A stretch of DNA of 43,597 nucleotides from Sphingopyxis sp. RIFCSPHIGHO2_12_FULL_65_19 (GTDB lineage: Bacteria; Pseudomonadota; Alphaproteobacteria; Sphingomonadales; Sphingomonadaceae): contig NZ_MIAM01000002.1 in the NCBI RefSeq assembly GCF_001830555.1, forward strand, positions 1 through 43,597, in the 5' to 3' direction. The notes beneath the pieces are model-generated. The model searched no databases, was not told where the DNA came from, and saw only the letters and a list, made by a program, of their open reading frames with translations. The translations under genes and the position numbers were made by a program. Below, piece after piece: positions 1 through 7,554 of this stretch; the stretch's first letter is position 1; each line of letters starts with the position of its first letter.

Positions 1-1084
1 CCTCGTTGAAGGTCGCGTTCGTCGGTCCGAAGACCCCCTGATATTCCGAAGGGAAATAGGTGACCGGCAAGGAAAGTCCGGGCCGGATCTCGATCGGGTT
101 TTCCTGACGCTTGCCTTCATAGGTCACGAAGAAATGCAGCATGTCCTTGATGATCGGACCGCCCAGCGCACCGCCAAACTGGAAATCCTTCGTCTTGACT
201 TTGGACCCAGTCAGTTCGGACGGGATACGGTCGCGGAAGCTCTGATCGGTGTAGTCGACGAACGCTTCACCGTGAAACTCGTTCGTTCCCGACTTGGTCA
301 CCGCCGAAATCGCGACCGAACTGACCTGGTCGAATTCGGCCTTATAGTTGGACGAAATGACGCGATATTCGCCCACGGCAAGCTGCGGAAACGGGTTGCC
401 CTGCGTCGAATCCTGCCCGGTGATGCCGTTCTTGAGCACATAGTCCTTTTGCCCGACACCATCGATGAAGATATTGACGCTGCGGCTGTCCTGCGCCCCA
501 CCCTGGAGGCGCGACTGTCCATTGCCGCCGGTGACGAACTGGACGCCGGGCGCAAGGTCGGCAAAGGCCAGGAAGTTGCGGTTGTTCTGCGGCAACACCT
601 CGATCTGACGCTGCGAGATGTTGGTGCCAACTTCGCCGCCCTCCATCGAGCGGATGCGGCTGCCCGTGACGATGATCGCGCCGTCATCGGCCGCCGCGAT
701 GTCGGGCTGCGAAAAGTCGAAATCCAGAACCGCGCTCTGGCCCACCGACAGGGTAAACTCGTCGGTACGGCGAACACCGCCGGGGGTCGTCAGTTCGAGG
801 CGATAGGTGCCAACGGGAAGCGATGCGATATTGTAGCTGCCACTCTCACCCACCGTGGCGGTACGCGTCAGGCCGGTGTTCACGTTGATCGCGGTAACCT
901 GCGACACGCCGCCTTCAGCTTTCACAGTGCCGCGCAGCGAGGCGCCGCCGACCTGCGCGTGGGCAGGTGTCGCGACTGCGACCGCAAGCGCTGCGCCTGC
1001 GCTGCTCCATGCCAGCGCCGCTGCAAGCGTACGAGCACGCGACCGGCGCGCGGAAACGATCTGAATTTCATGCGAAAACTTCAC
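1..1084 (-). CDS. TonB-dependent receptor, Oar-like, N-terminal part (cut by window edge)
   Basis: Outer-membrane receptor for energised uptake of a substrate I cannot name. The minus-strand frame is open from a GTG at 1084 to the window edge, giving about 361 residues. After a signal sequence ending near ATPAHAQ (residues 38-44) comes a carboxypeptidase-regulatory-like beta-sandwich (about 48-120, with SYNIASLPVGTYRLELT), then a TonB-box-like segment (AIIVTGSRI) and a plug domain with FIDGVGQKD. This order is typical of Oar-type TBDRs, which run to about 1000 residues, so most of the barrel lies outside the window. GTG was chosen because AGGGAGG lies just upstream and the nearby ATG codons are out of frame. 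It diverges from a GH3 glucosidase and sulfatase, so a glycan substrate is likely (inference). Confidence 0.85.
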   Translation of the reverse strand, partial: MKFSHEIQIVSARRSRARTLAAALAWSSAGAALAVAVATPAHAQVGGASLRGTVKAEGGVSQVTAINVNTGLTRTATVGESGSYNIASLPVGTYRLELTTPGGVRRTDEFTLSVGQSAVLDFDFSQPDIAAADDGAIIVTGSRIRSMEGGEVGTNISQRQIEVLPQNNRNFLAFADLAPGVQFVTGGNGQSRLQGGAQDSRSVNIFIDGVGQKDYVLKNGITGQDSTQGNPFPQLAVGEYRVISSNYKAEFDQVSSVAISAVTKSGTNEFHGEAFVDYTDQSFRDRIPSELTGSKVKTKDFQFGGALGGPIIKDMLHFFVTYEGKRQENPIEIRPGLSLPVTYFPSEYQGVFGPTNATFNE

Positions 1085-1159
1085 GGCATCCTCCCTTTTT
1101 GGCCCCGACACTCCCTGCGTTCGCCTCATGCGCTGGCCGACCTTGCCTCCGGTGCAGCG

Positions 1160-1192
1160 ACGAATCGCAAGAAATTGCGTCGTTGTTTTTTT
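1160..1192 (+). terminator. Hairpin plus T-run, intrinsic terminator on the plus strand
   Basis: The arms ACGA(AT)CGCAA and TTGCGTCGT pair around a GAAA tetraloop with a two-base bulge. A stretch ending in seven Ts (1186-1192) follows on the plus strand. It would stop plus-strand transcripts running antisense through the TBDR before they reach the GH3 promoter region. On the minus strand it lies in the 5' leader of the TBDR as a hairpin without a T-run, so its role there would be structural. Confidence 0.45.
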
Positions 1193-1196
1193 GATT

Positions 1197-1210
1197 TGTA
1201 ACCGGTTTCA
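1197..1210. promoter_or_regulatory. Candidate LacI-family operator between TBDR and GH3 gene
   Basis: TGTAACCGGTTTCA is an almost perfect palindrome around a central CG (its reverse complement is TGAAACCGGTTACA). This is the shape of operators bound by LacI/GalR-type sugar repressors. It sits in the divergent region of two genes expected to be controlled together. No LacI-family gene is in the window, so the regulator would be encoded elsewhere. Confidence 0.5.
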
Positions 1211-1330
1211 CGATGACTGTATAGGGGGAAGCGACACGCAAGGATGCAATCGGGGACCAGCCGGTATTCGGCCGATTTCGGCCGATCCTTGGGATAATGT
1301 ATAAGCAAATCCGATTGGGAAGGACGAATC

Positions 1331-3649
1331 ATGCCGCCGATGACGCGCAACCTGACATGCCTGACGCTGGCCGCCTTCATGGTGGTCGCGCCGCTTGCCC
1401 CCGCACCGCTGCTCGCCAAACCTGCGACCAGCACCAGCCCGAAAGCCCCGGTCGATTCGACCGGCTGGATGCGCGCCGATCCCAAAATGGATCGCTTCGT
1501 CGCCGACCTGATGGCGAAGATGACGCTCGACGAAAAGGTCGGCCAGCTGAACCTGTTAACCAGCAACTGGGAATCGACCGGCCCGACGATGCGCGACAGT
1601 TACAAGGAAGATGTCCGCGCGGGCCGCGTCGGCGCCATCTTCAATGCCTATACCGCCAAATATACGCGCGAACTGCAGGCGCTCGCGGTCGAGGGGACGC
1701 GGCTGAAAATCCCGCTGATCTTTGGCTATGACGTCATCCACGGCCATCGCACCATTTTTCCGATCTCGCTGGGCGAGGCTGCGAGCTGGGATATGCAAGC
1801 CATTGAAAAATCTGCGCGAGTCTCCGCAATCGAAGCCTCGGCGGAGGGCATTCACTGGACCTTTTCGCCGATGGTGGACATCGCGCGCGATGCGCGCTGG
1901 GGGCGCGTTTCCGAAGGTGCAGGCGAAGATGTCTATCTCGGCAGCCTGATCGCCAAGGCGCGCGTCCGCGGATATCAGGGTGACGACCTGTCGCGCCCCG
2001 ACACGATCCTGGCGACCGCCAAGCATTTTGCCGCCTATGGCGCGGCGCAGGCCGGGCGCGATTATCACACGGTGGACATTTCGGAACGGACACTGCGCGA
2101 CGTCTATCTGCCGCCATTCAAGGCGGCGGCCGATGCGGGTGCCGCCACCTTTATGACGTCGTTCAACGAAGTCGATGGCGTGCCCGCGTCGGGCAATCAC
2201 TATCTGCTGACCGACGTTCTGCGCGACAAATGGGGGTTCAAGGGATTTGTCGTAACCGATTACACGTCGATCAACGAAATGGTCCCGCACGGCTATTCCA
2301 AGGATCTGAAACAGGCCGGAGAGCAGGCTATCAATGCCGGTGTCGACATGGACATGCAAGGCGCGGTCTATATGGAAAATCTCGCCAAATCGGTCACCGA
2401 GGGCAAGGTCGATGTCCAGCGCGTCGATGCCGCGGTCAAGGCGATCCTCGAGATGAAATATCGGCTCGGCCTGTTCGATGACCCGTATCGTTATGCCGAT
2501 ACGGCGCGCGAAAAGGCGACGCTCTACAAACCCGAATTCCTCGAAGCTGCACGCGACGTCGCGCGCAAGTCGATCGTGCTCCTGAAGAACAAGGACAACG
2601 CCCTCCCCCTCGCCGCCTCCGCAAAATCGATCGCGGTGATCGGCCCGCTCGGCAACAGCAAGGAGGACATGATCGGCAGCTGGTCGGCGGCAGGCGACCG
2701 CAAGACGCGGCCGGTGACCTTACTCGAAGGATTGCAGGCGCGCGCGCCGAAGGGGACGAGCGTCGCCTTTGCAAAGGGTGCCAGCTATGATTTCGCGGCC
2801 GAGGGCAAAACCGACGGTTTTGCCGAGGCGATCGCGCTGGCCCAGAAATCGGACGTCATCATCGCCGCGGTCGGCGAACATTGGAACATGACCGGGGAGG
2901 CCGCGAGCCGCACATCGCTCGACCTGCCCGGCAACCAGCAGGCGCTGCTTGAGGAGCTCAAGAAGACCGGCAAGCCGATCATCGTCGTGCTGATGAGCGG
3001 GCGGCCGAACAGCATCGGCTGGGCCGACGCCCACGCCGATGCCATCCTGGAGGCCTGGTATCCGGGCACGATGGGCGGCCACGCGATCGCCGATGTCCTG
3101 TACGGCGATTACAACCCGTCGGCCAAATTGCCCGTCACCTTTCCGCGCAACGTCGGGCAGGTGCCGATCCACTATGACATGAAGAACACTGGCCGGCCGA
3201 TCGAGCTCGGGGCGCCGGGCGCGAAATATGTCTCACGCTATCTCGATACGCCAAACACCCCGCTCTACCCCTTCGGCTATGGGCTCAGCTATACCAGCTT
3301 CACCTATTCGCCGGTGACGATTGACAAGACGAAGCTGCGTCGCGGCGAAAAGCTGACCGCGAGCGTCACCGTAACCAACAGCGGCGCGCGCGACGGCGAG
3401 GAGGTGGTGCAGCTCTATGTCCGCGATCTGGTTGGGTCGGTGACCCGCCCTGTGAAGGAATTGAAGGGCTTCGAGAAAGTGATGCTCAAAAAGGGTGAGA
3501 AACGCACGATCCGCTTCACGCTCACCGACGCCGACCTGGCCTTCACGCGCCAGGACATGAGTTGGGGCAGCGAACCCGGCCAGTTCAAACTGTGGGTCGG
3601 GCCGTCGTCGGCCGAAGGGTCGGAGGCGAATTTCGAGCTGACCGAATAG
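1331..3649 (+). CDS. bglX: Periplasmic GH3 beta-glucosidase
   Basis: Releases terminal beta-linked glucose (or a related sugar) from oligosaccharides by the retaining mechanism. The protein has 772 residues, the usual length for BglX-type GH3 enzymes. A signal peptide covers about residues 1-30. The N-terminal TIM barrel holds the nucleophile Asp310 in GFVVTDY. The second domain holds GEAASR with Glu523 as the probable acid/base. A fibronectin-III-like domain (about 670-760, EEVVQLYVRD) closes the protein. Two ATGs are possible (1331 and 1340); GGAAGGA precedes the first. The sulfatase starts 10 bases downstream, so the two are probably one transcript. The LacI-like palindrome upstream suggests sugar control. 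Exact linkage specificity cannot be read from the sequence. Confidence 0.9.
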   Translation: MPPMTRNLTCLTLAAFMVVAPLAPAPLLAKPATSTSPKAPVDSTGWMRADPKMDRFVADLMAKMTLDEKVGQLNLLTSNWESTGPTMRDSYKEDVRAGRVGAIFNAYTAKYTRELQALAVEGTRLKIPLIFGYDVIHGHRTIFPISLGEAASWDMQAIEKSARVSAIEASAEGIHWTFSPMVDIARDARWGRVSEGAGEDVYLGSLIAKARVRGYQGDDLSRPDTILATAKHFAAYGAAQAGRDYHTVDISERTLRDVYLPPFKAAADAGAATFMTSFNEVDGVPASGNHYLLTDVLRDKWGFKGFVVTDYTSINEMVPHGYSKDLKQAGEQAINAGVDMDMQGAVYMENLAKSVTEGKVDVQRVDAAVKAILEMKYRLGLFDDPYRYADTAREKATLYKPEFLEAARDVARKSIVLLKNKDNALPLAASAKSIAVIGPLGNSKEDMIGSWSAAGDRKTRPVTLLEGLQARAPKGTSVAFAKGASYDFAAEGKTDGFAEAIALAQKSDVIIAAVGEHWNMTGEAASRTSLDLPGNQQALLEELKKTGKPIIVVLMSGRPNSIGWADAHADAILEAWYPGTMGGHAIADVLYGDYNPSAKLPVTFPRNVGQVPIHYDMKNTGRPIELGAPGAKYVSRYLDTPNTPLYPFGYGLSYTSFTYSPVTIDKTKLRRGEKLTASVTVTNSGARDGEEVVQLYVRDLVGSVTRPVKELKGFEKVMLKKGEKRTIRFTLTDADLAFTRQDMSWGSEPGQFKLWVGPSSAEGSEANFELTE

Positions 3650-3659
3650 GAGCGCGGCG

Positions 3660-5243
3660 ATGCCTCAAAAGCTGATTGGAGCCCTCGGCCTTGTGTCGAT
3701 GGTCGCCGCCTTGCCCGCACCGGCGCGCGAGGCGTCGGCGGCGCATGAGAAACGGCCGAACATCGTCTACATCATGTCCGACGATCACGCCTATCAGGCG
3801 ATTTCGGCCTATGGATCGGCGGTCTCGAAACTCGCACCGACCCCGAATATCGACCGGATCGCGCGAAACGGCGCGATCTTTACCAACAGCTTCGTGGGCA
3901 ATTCGCTCTGCGGGCCCAGCCGGGCGACATTGCTCACCGGCCGCCAAAGCCATGCCCACGGCTTTACCCAGAACGGCCAAAGGTTCGACAATAATGTCTG
4001 GGTTTGGCCGCGCGCGCTGGGGCAAGCAGGCTATGCGACCGCCATGTTCGGGAAATGGCACATCAACCATTCGCCCGCGGGCATCGGTTTCGACGACTGG
4101 AAAGTGCTCGACGACCAGGGCGAATATTATAATCCCGACATCATCACGCCCAAGGGGCGTCGCGTTGTCGAAGGTTATGCCACGGACCTGATCACCCAAT
4201 ACAGCCTCGACTGGTTGAAGAACGGCCGCGACAAATCGAAACCCTTTGCCATCCTGATCCATCACAAGGCGCCGCACCGCAATTTCATGCCTGCGCTGCG
4301 CCATGTGCAGAAATATCAGGGGACAAGCTTCCCGGTGCCCGCCAATTATTTCGATGATTATGCCGGGCGGCAGGCGGCGGCGGCGCAGGAAATGAACATC
4401 TATCGCGACATGTATGAAGGGCACGACCTCAAGATGACGGTCGCGGCGGGATCATCGCAGCTTCGCTACAACCGCTGGCCGGGCGCGTTCGATCGGATGA
4501 CCCAGAAGCAACAGGCCGAGTGGGACGCGCTGATGCAGGCCGACAATGACCGGATGAACAACGCAAAGCTTGCTGGCGAAGGCATGGCACGCTGGAAATA
4601 TCAGCGGTATATGCAACAATATCTCGGCACGATCGCCGCGGTCGACGAGGGCGTAGGGGCCGTGCTCGACTATCTGGAAGACAGCGGCCTCGATCGCAAC
4701 ACGATCGTCGTCTACACCTCGGACCAAGGCTTTTACCTGGGCGAACATGGGTGGTTCGACAAGCGGTTCATCTATGAAGAATCGATGCGGACGCCCTTCC
4801 TGATCCAGTATCCAGGCCACATCCGCGCTGGCACGCGCGTGGCGGCATCGATCCAGAATATCGACTATGCCCCCACCTTTCTCGACTTCGCTGGCGTGCA
4901 GGGCCCGGACACGGTTCAGGGGCGGTCGATGCGCCCGCTGTTCGCCACCCGCCCGCCCGCCGACTGGCGCAAGCATGTCTATTACCATTATTATGAATAT
5001 CCCGGCTTTCATGCCGTGCGCGCGCATTATGGCGTGCGCGGCGACCGCTATAAGCTCGTCCGCTTTTACGGCGCCGATATCGACACGTGGGAATTTTACG
5101 ACCTGAAGACCGACCCGGCAGAAATGCGCAACCGCATCGACGATCCTGCGATGGCGGGGCCAATTCAGGCGATGAAGCAAAAGCTCGTCGAACTCCGCCG
5201 CCAATATCAGGACGATAGCGGCCCGCCCATCACGGCGCCATGA
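3660..5243 (+). CDS. Type I (formylglycine) sulfatase, exported
   Basis: Hydrolyses a sulfate ester, probably on a glycan given the GH3 neighbour. The protein has 527 residues with an N-terminal signal peptide (about 1-28). The key motif is CGPSR with Cys84, the cysteine converted to formylglycine in Cys-type sulfatases. Metal-site residues are seen at SDDH (Asp41, Asp42) and in TSDQGFYLGEHGWFDKR. The C-terminal part (YKLVRFYG, WEFYDLKTDP) is typical of the family. It resembles the subfamily that includes heparan and arylsulfatases, but the substrate is not resolved. No formylglycine-generating enzyme is in the window. AGGAG lies 8 bases before the ATG. Confidence 0.88.
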   Translation: MPQKLIGALGLVSMVAALPAPAREASAAHEKRPNIVYIMSDDHAYQAISAYGSAVSKLAPTPNIDRIARNGAIFTNSFVGNSLCGPSRATLLTGRQSHAHGFTQNGQRFDNNVWVWPRALGQAGYATAMFGKWHINHSPAGIGFDDWKVLDDQGEYYNPDIITPKGRRVVEGYATDLITQYSLDWLKNGRDKSKPFAILIHHKAPHRNFMPALRHVQKYQGTSFPVPANYFDDYAGRQAAAAQEMNIYRDMYEGHDLKMTVAAGSSQLRYNRWPGAFDRMTQKQQAEWDALMQADNDRMNNAKLAGEGMARWKYQRYMQQYLGTIAAVDEGVGAVLDYLEDSGLDRNTIVVYTSDQGFYLGEHGWFDKRFIYEESMRTPFLIQYPGHIRAGTRVAASIQNIDYAPTFLDFAGVQGPDTVQGRSMRPLFATRPPADWRKHVYYHYYEYPGFHAVRAHYGVRGDRYKLVRFYGADIDTWEFYDLKTDPAEMRNRIDDPAMAGPIQAMKQKLVELRRQYQDDSGPPITAP

Positions 5244-5244
5244 C

Positions 5245-6519
5245 TTGCCGCAGCGCGCCGACAGGGTTACGCGCAGACAGGTGAGTCCCGACCCGCCCGC
5301 CCCGCCCTCCGCGCTCGCGCCGTTCCGCTACCCGGCGTTTCGCGCGATCTGGATCGCGAACCTGGCGTCGAACATGGGGTCGATGATCCAGTCGGTCGCG
5401 GCGGCGTGGCTGATGACGGAACTGACGAATTCGCACCTGTTGATCGCGCTGGTCCAGGCGGGGGCAACGATCCCGATCCTGCTGCTGGGGATTTTTGCAG
5501 GGGCGATCGCCGACAATTTCGATCGGCGGCGCGTCATGCTGGCAGCGCAAACCGGGATGCTGCTGGTTTCGGCGGCGCTGACGTTGACGACCTGGCTCGA
5601 CGCGATCACGCCACTGTCGCTGCTGTTCTTCACCCTTGCCGTCGGATGCGGCACCGCACTAAACGGCCCGGCGTGGCAGGCGTCGGTGCGGCTGCAAGTC
5701 GGCCCACGCGACCTGCCGCAGGCGATTGCGCTCAACACCATCGCCTATAATCTGGCACGCAGCGTCGGCCCTGCACTCGGCGGACTGCTGATATCCATCG
5801 TCGGCACCGCGGCCGCCTTTGGCCTCAATGCGATCAGCTATATCGTGCTCATTATCGTGTTGCTGCGCTGGCATCCCGAAACCACGCCGAGGCGTCGGAC
5901 GTCGATGCTGACCGCGATCGCGGCGGGTATCCGTTTCTGCGCGCAATCGGACCCGGTGCGCCGCGTCCTGACCCGCGGCTTTGCCTTCGGTTTCGGCGCC
6001 GCGGGGTTTCAGGCACTGTTGCCATCGCTGGTCCGCGACCGCTTGCACGGAACCGAGATCATCTATGGGCTGTGCCTGGCCGCCTTTGGCGCAGGGTCGA
6101 TTTTCGGCGCCTTGTGCGTCGGCGCGGCGCGGCACCGCTGGGGCAGCGACAGGGTGGTCACCGGCGCCTCGCTGATCTTTGCCGCCGCGATGCTGCCCGT
6201 CGCGCTGACCGCAAGCCTGGCGTCGCTGATCGTGGCGGCCTTTGTCGCCGGGGCTGCGTGGGTGTCGATGCTGACGACGCTCAACGTCGCGATGCAACTC
6301 CGCTCGCCCGAGGAGATTCTGGGCCGATGCCTGTCGATCTATCAGGCTGTGACCTTCGGCGCGATGGCGCTCGGCGCCTATGCGCTTGGCCTGATCGCCG
6401 ACCTGTCGTCGCTGCCGACAGCGATTATCGTCTCTATCGTCTGGCTTGTGCTGACGGCGCTGATCCTGCGCTTCGTCGCGCCGATGCCGCGGCGCGATGA
6501 AGGCAGGCTGCTGCCCTAA
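5245..6519 (+). CDS. MFS transporter (EntS/MFS_3-like)
   Basis: Integral inner-membrane carrier of the major facilitator superfamily, probably an exporter of the EntS-like type. About 12 hydrophobic segments are visible, with the MFS motif DNFDRRRVM between the second and third. The hydrophilic N-terminus leads into FRYPAFRAIWIANLASNMGS, the usual opening of this subfamily. The start is uncertain: TTG at 5245 is one base after the sulfatase stop and would be translationally coupled, while GTG at 5281 is in frame and gives a shorter N-terminus. It reads with GH3 and the sulfatase but has no clear functional link to them. Its last bases overlap the end of the convergent HxlR gene by four bases. 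Confidence 0.85.
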   Translation: MPQRADRVTRRQVSPDPPAPPSALAPFRYPAFRAIWIANLASNMGSMIQSVAAAWLMTELTNSHLLIALVQAGATIPILLLGIFAGAIADNFDRRRVMLAAQTGMLLVSAALTLTTWLDAITPLSLLFFTLAVGCGTALNGPAWQASVRLQVGPRDLPQAIALNTIAYNLARSVGPALGGLLISIVGTAAAFGLNAISYIVLIIVLLRWHPETTPRRRTSMLTAIAAGIRFCAQSDPVRRVLTRGFAFGFGAAGFQALLPSLVRDRLHGTEIIYGLCLAAFGAGSIFGALCVGAARHRWGSDRVVTGASLIFAAAMLPVALTASLASLIVAAFVAGAAWVSMLTTLNVAMQLRSPEEILGRCLSIYQAVTFGAMALGAYALGLIADLSSLPTAIIVSIVWLVLTALILRFVAPMPRRDEGRLLP

Positions 6520-7469
6520 ATGCGCGGGTAATCCGCCCCCCCGACTGTCTCGATCGCAAAGCCGCTGTTCGACAGTTGCAGTTCGTCGCTGCAATGGCTG
6601 CACGCCGCGACCATGTGCAGATCATGGCCGCACGGGCGGTGGGTGAGCAGCAAGGGCGGGCCGCGTTCGTCGGCGAACCAGCGATCGCCCCATTGCAATA
6701 GCGCTAGCAGCACGGGATAAAGGTCGCGCCCCTTGGCGGTCAGGCGATACTCCACGCGATCCGAATGCGACGAATAGGGGACCGTCTTCAAAATCCCCTG
6801 CCGCACGAGCCGTTCGAGCCGTCCGGTCAGGATGTTGGTCGCCATCAGCGTGTCGCGCTGAATGTCGTCGAAACGGTTGATTCGGGTGAACATGGCGCGA
6901 ACGACGAGCGTCGCCCAGCGGTCGCCAAACAATTCGATCATCGTGTCAACGAGCGGCCGACCGCCCGGGCGCCGCCCGCCGACGTCGCCGTTGAAGCGGC
7001 GGCGTTCGTAATGCGGGACGACCTGCGCCAGCCCCGGCCCTTCGCGCCAGTCGACGTCGCGCGGGTCGATTTCCGCGTGACAATGGCGGCACGCCGGCAC
7101 CGGCTCGGTCGCGTGGCCGCACGCCCTGTGGTGAAGCTGCACCCGGAAATCGCGGCTGCCCGATTCCCACTTGTGCTGCCAACGCAGCATCATCAGCGCG
7201 TTGGGGAACTGATCGCGGCCCTTTTGGGTCAGGACATAGTGAAAGCCCCGCCCGCCCTTTTTGGGCACTTTGGCAAGGCATTCCTCGTCGACCAGCTTCT
7301 TCAGGCGGCCGTTCACGACAGAGCGGGCAAGTCCGGTCCGCACGACAAATTCGTCGAAGCTGTGCGTGCCGAGGAATGCCTGTTCCATCAACAGCAGCAC
7401 GGGAACGTCGCCGACCACATCGAGCGCGCGCCAGATCGAACAGGCCCTGATCGTGCGGTCGTGTTTCAA
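6516..7469 (-). CDS. Tandem HxlR-type transcriptional regulator with Cys/His clusters
   Basis: Predicted DNA-binding regulator of 317 residues made of two HxlR winged-helix domains, about 8-120 and 165-285. Ordinary HxlR proteins have one domain of 100-150 residues and work as dimers, so this looks like a fused dimer. Each half ends in a matching cluster, HRACGH...CRHC and HRPCGH...CSHC, which could bind a metal or sense redox state (inference). The start is a TTG with GGGAAG just upstream; an in-frame TGA at 7488-7490 rules out a longer protein. The gene converges on the MFS gene and reads in the same direction as the frameshifted TBDR. It is the only regulator next to the oxygenase/thiolase operon and so its best candidate controller. 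Confidence 0.8.
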   Translation of the reverse strand: MKHDRTIRACSIWRALDVVGDVPVLLLMEQAFLGTHSFDEFVVRTGLARSVVNGRLKKLVDEECLAKVPKKGGRGFHYVLTQKGRDQFPNALMMLRWQHKWESGSRDFRVQLHHRACGHATEPVPACRHCHAEIDPRDVDWREGPGLAQVVPHYERRRFNGDVGGRRPGGRPLVDTMIELFGDRWATLVVRAMFTRINRFDDIQRDTLMATNILTGRLERLVRQGILKTVPYSSHSDRVEYRLTAKGRDLYPVLLALLQWGDRWFADERGPPLLLTHRPCGHDLHMVAACSHCSDELQLSNSGFAIETVGGADYPRI

Positions 7470-7494
7470 ACGCTTCCCTAACCAAGATCATCAT

Positions 7495-7510
7495 CCCGGC
7501 AGGTGCCGGG
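7495..7510. repeat. Short GC hairpin downstream of the TBDR
   Basis: CCCGGC and GCCGGG pair around AGGT, within TCATCCCGGCAGGTGCCG. Similar hairpins are dispersed in sphingomonad genomes (general knowledge). It lies 45 bases past the TBDR stop on the minus strand and could stabilise or end that transcript. There is no T-run. Confidence 0.35.
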
Positions 7511-7554
7511 ACGACGTCTCTAAAACAAGGCGGGCCTGAATTGAAACAGCATCG

